Shown here piece after piece: positions 7,519-14,720 of a stretch of DNA of 33,786 nt (position 1 is the stretch's first letter; every line of letters starts with the position of its first letter). This DNA comes from Pseudomonadota bacterium (GTDB lineage: Bacteria > Pseudomonadota > Alphaproteobacteria > Rhizobiales > Xanthobacteraceae), in contig JAEYRD010000184.1 of assembly GCA_023435725.1 (NCBI GenBank), positions 1-33,786 of the forward strand. The letters run 5' to 3'. The notes beneath the pieces are model-generated. The model saw only the letters and a list, made by a program, of their open reading frames with translations. It was not told where the DNA came from and ran no database searches. The position numbers and the translations under genes are program-made.

Positions 7519-8472
7519 TCAGGCCTTTTGCGTGAGCGCCTTTTGCGCCGTGCCTTTGGCGCCGAATTCGGCCGACAGTCGGTCGGCCGCGGCTTGCACG
7601 ACCTGGGCACTCGCGTGCAGCGCCTGGTTGGAGAGCCGCCAGATCGGCCCGGAAATGCCGAGGGCGCCGATCACCTGTCCGGTGAAATCGGTCACCGGCA
7701 CGGCGACGCATCGCACTTCCGGATTGAACTCGCCGTCGTCGAAGGCAACACCGGTGCGCTGCACCTCGGCGATCTCGCGCATGAGCACGCCGGCGTCTGT
7801 GATGGATTTTGGCGTCGACGGCTTCAGCTCAGCGCGATCGAGGAATCGCTTGAGCTGTTCGGGCCGCAACGAAGCCAGGATGATCTTGCCGAGCGCAGTG
7901 CAATGGGCGGGGCGCACGACGCCGACGCGGTCGGTCAGCTGGAACGCACCGGGGCCGCTGGTGCGCGCGATGACGATCACGGCATCGCCCATGCGTACGG
8001 CAAAATGGCTGCTTTCGCTGGTCTGGCGCGACAGCTCCTCCAGTACTGGCGTCGCAACATTGACCATCTCGATCTCATCGAGCGCGGATGCCGCGAGCGC
8101 AAACAAGGGACGGCCGATGCGGTAGCGCTTGTTGTCTTTCTCTTGGCGGAGATAGCCAAGGGAGACCAGCGTCTTTGCGAGATGAAAGGTGGTCGAGTTG
8201 TGCAGGGCGACGAGCTTGCTCAACTCCGCAAGCCCGATGCCTTCGCGATGGCGCGCCACCTCTTCGAGGATCGAGAAGGCGCGGCCGAGTGACTGAACGC
8301 CGCCGCCGCGCTGCTTGTCGTCGGCCTCATCGTCACCATCGGTTCTGGGGGCGGGGACCAGTTTGGCAATCGTGGCCTTGCGCTGGCCTGCTGGCTTTTC
8401 ACCGGTCGTCGGCTTGGTACGCGATCTCAAGGACAAGGCCCCCTCTGGCAAATCCGTCGTGACTCGATGCAT
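7519..8472 (-). CDS. IclR-family transcriptional regulator
   Basis: A 317-residue regulator. After an unusually long charged N-terminal extension (about 57 residues) comes the winged helix-turn-helix (SLGRAFSILEEVARHREGIG, then LAELSKLVALHNSTTFHLAK). The IclR effector domain follows, with the typical APVLEEL-like TPVLEELSRQTSESSHFAVR, PAHCTALGKIILA and the C-terminal GQVIGALGISGP. The effector domain of this family usually binds small organic acids. A GTG start at 8541 is possible, but it overlaps putative promoter and operator sequence, so the ATG at 8472 is preferred; neither has a strong ribosome-binding site. It is divergent from the ThDP-enzyme gene and upstream of the transporter, and it probably controls both. 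Confidence 0.92.
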   Translation of the reverse strand: MHRVTTDLPEGALSLRSRTKPTTGEKPAGQRKATIAKLVPAPRTDGDDEADDKQRGGGVQSLGRAFSILEEVARHREGIGLAELSKLVALHNSTTFHLAKTLVSLGYLRQEKDNKRYRIGRPLFALAASALDEIEMVNVATPVLEELSRQTSESSHFAVRMGDAVIVIARTSGPGAFQLTDRVGVVRPAHCTALGKIILASLRPEQLKRFLDRAELKPSTPKSITDAGVLMREIAEVQRTGVAFDDGEFNPEVRCVAVPVTDFTGQVIGALGISGPIWRLSNQALHASAQVVQAAADRLSAEFGAKGTAQKALTQKA

Positions 8473-8537
8473 CGACAGTAGCACGCAACCACGCGACTGT
8501 CGGAGCTCAGCCCGCGTCTCCTCAGGATAGCAGCCTA

Positions 8538-8568
8538 TCACAATATAAATTGACGTACAGCATTATGA
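8538..8568. promoter_or_regulatory. Inverted IclR-type half-sites in the divergent control region
   Basis: TCACAATAT at 8538-8546 and GCATTATGA at 8560-8568 are inverted half-sites fitting RYATTRTGA, separated by 13 bases. A third fitting copy, GTATTGTGA, is at 7430-7438 upstream of the transporter. A TTGACG at 8550-8555 could be a -35 element for the plus-strand operon, though its -10 partner is poor. TATATT at 8542-8547 (minus) could be the -10 for the regulator. Overlap of half-sites with promoter elements suggests repression with autoregulation. Confidence 0.55.
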
Positions 8569-8656
8569 GAAATAGGGTGCCCGCGGCCCAGCGACGACCG
8601 CGCCATGTTCTCTGCCGCGGTCGAACAAGAAGTCGCGCGCCGCAGGGAGACGGTTG

Positions 8657-10456
8657 ATGTCGCGAAACATGCTCAATGGCGCCCAGGTCATTGTCGATTA
8701 TCTGATCCAGGAGAAGGTGCCGCAGGTGTTCGGGCTCTGCGGCCACGGCAACATTCAGTTCATCGACGCGCTGTACGAGCGTTCCCAAGAGATCAAGACG
8801 ATCTCGGTGCATCATGAAAGCGTCGCGGGCTTCATGGCCGACGTCTATTACCGCGTCTCGGGCAAGCCGACAGCGACGTTCACCTCCTGTGGACCGGGCT
8901 CGGCGAACTTGCCGATCTCGCTCGCCAATGCCTTCCTCGATTCCGTGCCCTTCATGGCGATCACCGGCAACGTGCCGACCAGTCAGTTCAATCGCGGCGC
9001 GTTCCAGGAGATGTACCGGCACTATCAGGCCGACTTTCCATCAACCGTGCGCACCATGTGCAAGAAAGTGTTTCAGCCGACGCGGGGCGAGATGGTGCCG
9101 CTCGCGGTGCGGCAGGCCTGGAAGACCATGATCACGGGCCGGCCCGGACCTGTGGTGGTCGACGTGCCCTTCGACGTCTTCATGGAATCGGCGGCCGAAG
9201 AGGCGCCGAAGGCGATCGAGTGGAATGCCAACATATCGAGCCGCTGCGGCGCAGATCCTGATGGCGTCGAGAAGGCGGTCGACATGCTGCTCTCGGCGGA
9301 GCGGCCGGTGATGCTGGTCGGGCAGGGCGTGCGCTATGGCGGCGCGGCTGACGAATTGCGCAACCTTGCCGAGCGGCTTCAGATCCCGGTTGCGGCGTCC
9401 GCGAGCGGGCTCGGCGCGCTCGACGTCAATCATCCGCTCGCACTCGGGCTCGTCGCGCGCGCCGGGCATTACCAGGCCAATCACGCCGCGCGCCAGGCCG
9501 ACGTGCTGCTCGCGCTCGGCGTCCGCTTCGACGACCGCACCTCGAGTTCGTGGATTCCCGGCTACTCCTTCACGATTCCGCCGACAAGGCTGATCCATGT
9601 TGACATCGATCCCGAGGAGATCGGCCGCAACTATCCCGTCGCACTCGGACTGATGGCCGACGTTCGCACCTTCCTGCGTCAGGTGCATGCGGAGCTCGAC
9701 CGCCGTGACAACCTCTTCAAGAAGTCCGACGCCCGCAGGAAATGGCTGGCGCAGATCGACGGCTATCGCAAGGAGTGGAACAAGTTCGTTGCGCCCGGCT
9801 TCTCCGACGACACCACGCCGATCAATCCGCAGCGCGCGGCCGCCGAGATCGACAAGGCGCTGCCGGAAGACGCCATCCTCGTCTCCGACATCGGTGTGCA
9901 TCACAACTGGCTGCTCGGCTTCTGCAAACCGAAGCGGCCGGACTCGCTGATCGGCTCGATGGGGTTTGGCCCGATGGGCTTTGGCGTCGCAGGCGTGATG
10001 GGCGCGAAATTCGCGGCCCCCGATCGCCCTTGCGTGTCGGTGTGCGGTGACGGCGCCTTCTTCATGCATGCTAACGTGCTGGGCACGGCGGTCGAGTACA
10101 ATCTGCCCGTGGTCTGGGTGGTCTGGAACAATTACGCCTATGCCTCGATCCGCGGGCTTCAGCGCGGTTATCTCGGCGGCCGCGAACTTGCGACGGACTT
10201 CAAGCATCCGGAGACGGGCGAGCGCTACAATCCGGATTTCGCGGCGATGGCGCGATCCTGCGGCGTCGAAGGCGTGCGTGTCGATCGCGCCGGCGACCTT
10301 GGCGAGGCGATCCGCAAGGGCATTGCCGCCAACAGGCCATATTTGATCGACGTCGATATCGCCGCCGATGTCAATCCGGCCGGTGCCGGCGTCTGGGAAC
10401 TGCCGGGCCTCGGCCAGAGCAAGGCCGGCATCGGCACGCGCTTCCAACCGGGCTGA
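8657..10456 (+). CDS. Thiamine-diphosphate-dependent enzyme, acetolactate synthase-like
   Basis: A 599-residue member of the acetolactate synthase/benzoylformate decarboxylase superfamily with all three domains. The N-terminal Pyr domain carries the cofactor-activating glutamate at E54 (VHHES) and the SCGPGSANL segment. The central domain spans about 200-340 (RPVMLVGQGVRYGGAADELR). The C-terminal PP domain has the ThDP/Mg motif beginning GDG at 464-466 and ending NN at 491-492. The enzyme should act on a 2-keto acid, glyoxylate-like compound or activated acid; which one cannot be told. A TTG codon precedes the chosen ATG, which follows a GGGAGA ribosome-binding site. It is first of three plus-strand genes and divergent from iclR. 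Catabolism of the imported substrate is inference. Confidence 0.92.
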   Translation: MSRNMLNGAQVIVDYLIQEKVPQVFGLCGHGNIQFIDALYERSQEIKTISVHHESVAGFMADVYYRVSGKPTATFTSCGPGSANLPISLANAFLDSVPFMAITGNVPTSQFNRGAFQEMYRHYQADFPSTVRTMCKKVFQPTRGEMVPLAVRQAWKTMITGRPGPVVVDVPFDVFMESAAEEAPKAIEWNANISSRCGADPDGVEKAVDMLLSAERPVMLVGQGVRYGGAADELRNLAERLQIPVAASASGLGALDVNHPLALGLVARAGHYQANHAARQADVLLALGVRFDDRTSSSWIPGYSFTIPPTRLIHVDIDPEEIGRNYPVALGLMADVRTFLRQVHAELDRRDNLFKKSDARRKWLAQIDGYRKEWNKFVAPGFSDDTTPINPQRAAAEIDKALPEDAILVSDIGVHHNWLLGFCKPKRPDSLIGSMGFGPMGFGVAGVMGAKFAAPDRPCVSVCGDGAFFMHANVLGTAVEYNLPVVWVVWNNYAYASIRGLQRGYLGGRELATDFKHPETGERYNPDFAAMARSCGVEGVRVDRAGDLGEAIRKGIAANRPYLIDVDIAADVNPAGAGVWELPGLGQSKAGIGTRFQPG

Positions 10457-10501
10457 CCGCGCCCGCAAATCATCAATCAAGACAATATCGGGGAGGTGGA
10501 A

Positions 10502-11206
10502 ATGACGCTCGCAGGCAAAAAGGTCGTCGTGGTCGGCGGCTCCTCAGGCATCGGGCTTGCCACGGCAGAACTCGCCAAGAGTCAGGGCGCGGACGTCATC
10601 ATCGCCTCGCGCAACGCCGCGAAGCTCGATCCCGTCGCTGAGCGGTTGAAGGTGACGGCGATCCCTACCGACGTGACCAGCGACCAGAGCGTCGCCGAAC
10701 TGTTTCGGCGCACCGGTTCCGTCGATCACGTCGTGCTCACCGCTGCGCAGCTTCGTACCGGGCCGTTCAAGACGGTTGCGATGGAGGACGTGCGCGCCAC
10801 CATGGAAGGCAAGTTCTGGGGGGCCTGGCGCGTCGCGCGCGAGGCCGAGATTCGCCCCGGCGGCTCGCTGACGCTCGTCACCGGCTTCCTCAGCGTCCGG
10901 CCACGACCGAATTCGGCGATCGTCAGTGCGGCGAACGGAGCGCTGGAATCGCTGGCCCGGGCGTTGGCGCTCGAGCTTGCGCCGGCGCGTGTGAATGCGG
11001 TGTCGCCCGGCGTGATCGACACGCCGATCCGGGCCGCGATGCCGGAGGCGGCACGGAAGGAGATGCTGGCCAAGACCGCCGCTGCGCTGCCGGTCGGCCG
11101 CGTCGGCATGGCCGAGGACATCGCCCAGCAGATCCTGAGCTTCATGGCGAACGGCTTTGCCACGGGTTCGATCGTCTATGTCGACGGCGGCGCGTTGGTG
11201 AACTAG
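10502..11206 (+). CDS. SDR-fold protein lacking catalytic Tyr and Lys
   Basis: A 234-residue short-chain dehydrogenase fold. The dinucleotide motif GGSSGIG (12-18), the DVTS segment (57-60) and the C-terminal SPGVIDTP (168-175) and VYVDGG are present. The active site is not: where classical members have Y-x-x-x-K, this protein reads V141-SAA-N145, and the preceding serine region reads LVTG. This resembles the Lin1944-like SDR subgroup, described as lacking the usual active-site residues and having no assigned function. It begins 45 bases after the ThDP enzyme with a strong GGGGAGGTGG ribosome-binding site at the ATG and precedes the cupin gene by 11 bases. A non-classical or binding role in the same pathway is inference. 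Confidence 0.9.
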   Translation: MTLAGKKVVVVGGSSGIGLATAELAKSQGADVIIASRNAAKLDPVAERLKVTAIPTDVTSDQSVAELFRRTGSVDHVVLTAAQLRTGPFKTVAMEDVRATMEGKFWGAWRVAREAEIRPGGSLTLVTGFLSVRPRPNSAIVSAANGALESLARALALELAPARVNAVSPGVIDTPIRAAMPEAARKEMLAKTAAALPVGRVGMAEDIAQQILSFMANGFATGSIVYVDGGALVN

Positions 11207-11217
11207 GGAGCACGAAC

Positions 11218-11601
11218 ATGGCCGAGGAAAGCAACGGCGCCTTCATCCGCAACATCGCCGAGGTGCCCTGGCGCGAATTCCCCAACCATTTCGGCGGCGC
11301 GCTGTCGAAACCGCTGGTGACGCCGGAGACTGCCGGCTCGCGCCACATCGACTACCGGATCTCGATGTACCAGCCGATGGCCCATGTCGCGCGGCATCAC
11401 CACAAGGTGCAGGAGCAGGTCTATCACGTCCTCGACGGCGAGGGCTTGATGGAGATTGCCGGCAAGAACCACGTGGTGCGCAAGCACGATGTGATCTTCC
11501 TGCCGCCCGGCGTCGAGCACGCGATCTCAAATTCCGGCCTCACCGATCTCGTCTTCCTGGTGGTGACGTCGCCGGTGACCGACGACGAGAAGCCGGTATG
11601 A
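11218..11601 (+). CDS. Small single-domain cupin, probable metal-binding enzyme
   Basis: A 127-residue cupin with a complete ligand set. Motif 1 is H60-x-H62-xxx-E66 (RHHHKVQEQVYHVLDGEG), and motif 2 contains P97-G98-xx-H101-xxx-N105 (FLPPGVEHAISN). Such proteins bind Fe, Mn, Zn or Ni and include isomerases, dioxygenases and decarboxylases; the sequence does not choose between them. It has a GGGAGCACGAAC ribosome-binding site and is last in the ThDP enzyme-SDR-cupin operon. The short spacings (45 and 11 bases) support cotranscription. The next minus-strand remnant converges to within four bases of its stop. Confidence 0.9.
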   Translation: MAEESNGAFIRNIAEVPWREFPNHFGGALSKPLVTPETAGSRHIDYRISMYQPMAHVARHHHKVQEQVYHVLDGEGLMEIAGKNHVVRKHDVIFLPPGVEHAISNSGLTDLVFLVVTSPVTDDEKPV

Positions 11602-11605
11602 CCGG

Positions 11606-11867
11606 TTAGCGCTCGCTCGATGCGACGCGGACGGCGCGGGCCTTTGCGCTTCTTCCAGTCGCGCGCGTTGCGATCATGCTGCGCGCCGGACCGCGTTTCC
11701 GCAGCGAGGATGCAAGCCGCTTGTGTGCGCGGTTGGCCGCCAATCGCTCCGCCAATTCCTCGGTCTTGCAAATGACGGGGGATCGAGGGCGTCAGGTTCA
11801 CCGGAACCCAGGCAACGTCCTTTGTCTTGGAGAGGCCAACACCTTCGCAAGGAGCTTCACGCGGCAA
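11606..11867 (-). pseudogene. Decayed small gene with apparent frameshift
   Basis: The 3' half (11755 to 11606) reads as a basic protein-like peptide beginning LAERLAANRAHKRLASSLRK and ending VRVASSER before TAA. It has no ATG or GTG between its last upstream in-frame stop and residue one, only a TTG at 11755. A second frame running in from upstream (11867 to about 11755) reads KDVAWVPVNLTPSIPRHLQ and then degenerates into low-quality sequence. The two halves meet near 11755-11765, as expected for a one-base indel in a formerly continuous gene. A short real gene using TTG is the alternative. Confidence 0.35.
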
Positions 11868-11933
11868 GTCGCTTCGTATCGCGAGGGCTTCCGAGCGCTC
11901 GGTCCAGTCTTCGACAACGAACTGGTCCTTGAT

Positions 11934-12209
11934 CTAGTCCTTGGGAAAATCCTTGCGCATCGCGATCTCGGCGGCATCGCCAGGCGACAGCACGGTCTGA
12001 TCGAAGGCCGGCTGCGGCCGCGTCATGATATCGTAGAGCGAGATGCCTTTGATGGGTTTTCCCATGAGCTCGCGGACGCAGTCGGCGAGCGTGCCGTTGT
12101 AGACGAGATAGGGCGGACCTCTGTCCTTTTGCCTTTGTCCCTTCAGCGACGGCCACTTCTTCAGTTCGGCCGGCGCGTCATAGGCGATCGGCGATCCCTC
12201 TTTAAACAT
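11934..12209 (-). CDS. Conserved hypothetical protein, 91 aa
   Basis: A small soluble protein with no signal peptide or membrane segment, beginning MFKEGSPIAYDAPAELKKWP. The middle KDRGPPYLVYNGTLADCVRE looks like a compact folded unit. The C-terminus is LSPGDAAEIAMRKDFPKD. I recall similar short proteins in Bradyrhizobium, without function. A G-rich ribosome-binding stretch lies 8-12 bases before the ATG. Translation in the same frame beyond its TAG continues openly into the neighbouring remnant, so a longer ancestral protein truncated by a stop is possible, but the post-stop sequence looks poor. Confidence 0.65.
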   Translation of the reverse strand: MFKEGSPIAYDAPAELKKWPSLKGQRQKDRGPPYLVYNGTLADCVRELMGKPIKGISLYDIMTRPQPAFDQTVLSPGDAAEIAMRKDFPKD

Positions 12210-12288
12210 ATGCTGCCCCCAACGCGGCTTGAACAGCCGAAAATCCTAGGGGGCACCGGGTAAACGCTCGTTAAAGAATTAGTTAAAA

Positions 12289-13146
12289 TCAGCCAGCAAC
12301 GAAGGCGAGCAGGGTGCCGTTGGCCTTTGCCGGAGGCACACAGACCGCGGCTCCACTGCGCAACGCTGCCGAACCCAGCGCCTTCTCAGTCGCTGCGAGG
12401 TCGCCGCTGACGAGGACCAGCGCCGCGCCGCCGCGCTCGGCAAGGCCCGCGAGCGGCACACCGGGATAGCGTTTGCCGAGCTGGTCCAGCGTCAGATAGA
12501 CGAAGTCGGCCCGATCGCCACCGGAGGGTACGGCGACGGCGCCGTCGGCATCGGTCTTCGGCTCACGATCGATCAGCCGGCCCAGATGCGCGGCCTCCTT
12601 CGCCGGCTCTGGCGTCGCGATCAGCGTCTGCCTGATCCGCTTCGTTGCGTTGGCGTGCTTCATCAGCTCTGGAATCCAGACTGTTTCGCGCGTCTTGTGC
12701 TGGCAGGCGAAGATGCGTACGCCGCCCGGCGCTTCCGCGGTCGGCCACATGAAGGTGCGGAATTTTGCCGCCGAGACCGTGCCATTCGGCAGCGTGACGG
12801 GCCGTTCGAAGTCGGTCGGGCCAATCGGCGTGAGGCCCCGTGCGCGGATCTCCTCCGCGCCCGCAGCGGAATCGACCGCGGTGAAGGCGATACGCTCGAT
12901 GCCTTCGCCGCGGTTATCGAGGAAAGCGCGCGCCGGCGCATTGTGCTCGGTCGGGGCGAGCACGCCAAGCAGCTCCATGTAGTCCGGGTCGAACATGATG
13001 GTGTAGTTGCCCGTGCCCATATGCGCGCTGTGGGTACCGCGCGGTGAGATGGTGAAGCCGAGCCGCCGGTAATTCTCCGCGGCCTTATCAAGGTCCTGAA
13101 CCATGACCACCGCGTGGTCGATACCGATGACGTTCTTGAGGGCCAC
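12289..13146 (-). CDS. VOC superfamily glyoxalase-like domain protein
   Basis: A 285-residue cytoplasmic protein of the vicinal-oxygen-chelate superfamily. The opening NVIGIDHAVVMVQDLDKAAE, followed by YRRLGFTISPRGTHSAHMGT and the DPDYMELLGV strand, is the signature of the glyoxalase-like (PF13468 type) group. A weaker second module occupies about 180-285 (GGDRADFVYLTLDQL). H11, H42 and E54 are candidate metal ligands. The specific reaction is unknown; members include dioxygenases, isomerases and resistance proteins. Translation probably starts at GTG 13146, preceded by GGGGAAAG. It lies 146 bases downstream of puuD on the same strand with a small hairpin between, so cotranscription with urate oxidase is possible but not shown. 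Confidence 0.85.
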   Translation of the reverse strand: MALKNVIGIDHAVVMVQDLDKAAENYRRLGFTISPRGTHSAHMGTGNYTIMFDPDYMELLGVLAPTEHNAPARAFLDNRGEGIERIAFTAVDSAAGAEEIRARGLTPIGPTDFERPVTLPNGTVSAAKFRTFMWPTAEAPGGVRIFACQHKTRETVWIPELMKHANATKRIRQTLIATPEPAKEAAHLGRLIDREPKTDADGAVAVPSGGDRADFVYLTLDQLGKRYPGVPLAGLAERGGAALVLVSGDLAATEKALGSAALRSGAAVCVPPAKANGTLLAFVAG

Positions 13147-13248
13147 TGTTCTTTCCCCGCATGCAAACTGACTTCAGGCCGCGGCAGCAGCCGCTGGTCC
13201 TGTCTACGCCGGATAGGCGATCAAGTCATTTTCAAATCGGCGGGAAAT

Positions 13249-13265
13249 GCGGAATTTCATTCCGC
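13249..13265 (-). other. 7-bp stem-loop between puuD and the glyoxalase-like gene
   Basis: GCGGAAT and ATTCCGC flank a 3-nt loop 28 bases past the puuD stop. In the minus sense the stem is followed by ATTTCCC, a weak U-run. It could be a modest terminator or mRNA end stabiliser. Confidence 0.35.
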
Positions 13266-13292
13266 GAAACTCTGTATCGACGCGTGAGGACG

Positions 13293-14483
13293 TCAGCGCG
13301 CCCGCTCGATATAGGCGGCGAGGATGGCGCGCTCCTCGCTGGTCATCTCGGTGATGTTGCCCGGCGGCATTGCGGTAGACCAGGCGGCGACGCGGCCGAT
13401 CAGGCGGATGTTGCGATGGATATGCGCGGGAGCGTCGAGCAGGATGCCCTTCGGCGCGGTCACGATGCCGGCCCAGACCGGCTCGGCCGCATGGCACATG
13501 CTGCAGCGGGACATCACGATCTCCTCGACATTGGCGAGCGTCGGCGGCGCCGACAGCGCGCTTGTCTTCACCTCGCGCGGACCGGCCGCGGAGAGCAGGC
13601 AGATCGCGATCGCTCCCACAGCGGCGACTCCCCACACCCACCACGGCGATTTGTGCCCCGCATGGCGCTCGTTGAAGAAATGGCGGATCACCGGCCCCAT
13701 CGCCAGCACGATCGCGACGATGATCCAGTTGAAGCGAGTGGCGTAGAGCAGGGGATAGTGGTTGCTGATCATCAGCACGACCACCGGGAGCGTGAGATAG
13801 TTGTTGTGGACCGAGCGCTCCTTGCTGGTCTTGCCGAGTTTCGGATCGGGCGCTTGTCCCGCGATCAGGCTGGCTACGATCTTCTTCTGGTTCGGAATGA
13901 TCACGGCAAAGACGTTGGCGACCATGATGGTGCCGATGATCGCCGCGATCTGGTTGAAGGCGCCGCGCCCGCTCAGCACATGGGTGAAGGCGTAGGTCAG
14001 CGCGACCAGGAGCAGATAGCCGCCGATGGCGAAGGGCAGCTCGCGCTGTGCCAGCCCGGTGCGGCAGGCGGCCTCGTAGAGCAGCCATGCCAGCGCCAGG
14101 CTGCAGAAGCTGAACAGCCCGGCCTGCATCGGCGTCAGATCGAGGATCGATTTGTCGACCAGGAACAGGTCGGCATCGAGATAGTACACCACCACCATCA
14201 GCGCGAAGCCGGACAGCCAGGTGGTGTAGGCCTCCCATTTGAACCAGGTGAGCTCCTCCGGCATCTGGCTTGGCGCAACCAGATATTTCATGATCCGGTA
14301 GAAGCCGCCGCCATGGACCTGCCAGGCCTCACCCTGCACGCCCTCCGGCAGATCAGCCTTCGGTTGCAGGCTGAGATCGAGATGGATGAAGTAGAAGGAA
14401 CTGCCGATCCAGGCGATCGCGGCCACCACATGCAGCCAGCGGAGCAGCAGGCTCGCCCATTCCGATATGATGGATCCCCACAT
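13293..14483 (-). CDS. puuD: Membrane-bound urate oxidase (urate hydroxylase) PuuD with cytochrome c domain
   Basis: A 396-residue inner-membrane protein. Residues 1-300 contain about eight membrane helices with the family opening LLRWLHVVAAIAWIGSSFYF and conserved HNNYLTLPVVVLMISNHYP. The C-terminal 90 residues are a periplasmic cytochrome c domain with the haem motif CSMCH at 327-331 and a probable axial Met372 in AMPPGN. PuuD oxidises urate to 5-hydroxyisourate and passes electrons to the respiratory chain rather than making H2O2. The frame is open far upstream, but the ATG at 14483 has a GGGGTG ribosome-binding site and starts at the conserved N-terminus. No other urate or allantoin gene is adjacent. 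It is divergent from the PQQ-type dehydrogenase. Confidence 0.92.
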   Translation of the reverse strand: MWGSIISEWASLLLRWLHVVAAIAWIGSSFYFIHLDLSLQPKADLPEGVQGEAWQVHGGGFYRIMKYLVAPSQMPEELTWFKWEAYTTWLSGFALMVVVYYLDADLFLVDKSILDLTPMQAGLFSFCSLALAWLLYEAACRTGLAQRELPFAIGGYLLLVALTYAFTHVLSGRGAFNQIAAIIGTIMVANVFAVIIPNQKKIVASLIAGQAPDPKLGKTSKERSVHNNYLTLPVVVLMISNHYPLLYATRFNWIIVAIVLAMGPVIRHFFNERHAGHKSPWWVWGVAAVGAIAICLLSAAGPREVKTSALSAPPTLANVEEIVMSRCSMCHAAEPVWAGIVTAPKGILLDAPAHIHRNIRLIGRVAAWSTAMPPGNITEMTSEERAILAAYIERAR

Positions 14484-14720
14484 GATCACCCCATCAATTG
14501 CGACACCAATGCCGCAGCTTTGATGACCGCAAGCGGCGGCCGTGCCCTTACAATGTGTCGCACCGATCAGCCGCATTTTCCAGTACGATGGTCCGCAACT
14601 GATGCACATCGTGCGGGCATGAGCTGACGTGGGATTCGGCAGGCGTTCGGCTTGTCGCAGAGCGTTTGCGGGTCGATCGGCGTTGACGAGCGATACGTGT
14701 AGGCCGGGAGGAAAGACGAC

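Noticed and set aside
8473..8541. GTG-initiated N-terminal extension of the IclR protein
   Set aside because: The codon overlaps the putative operator and -10 region, so a transcript would probably start downstream of it. ATG 8472 was used, though not certain.
9041..10480. 479-codon minus-strand open frame
   Set aside because: Antisense to the ThDP enzyme, which has complete cofactor motifs on the plus strand.
13204..14238. Alternative minus-strand frame overlapping puuD
   Set aside because: Same strand but different frame; Arg-rich shadow without domains, while the PuuD frame has the membrane helices and CSMCH.
13161..14627. 488-codon plus-strand open frame
   Set aside because: Antisense to puuD, with no recognisable motif.
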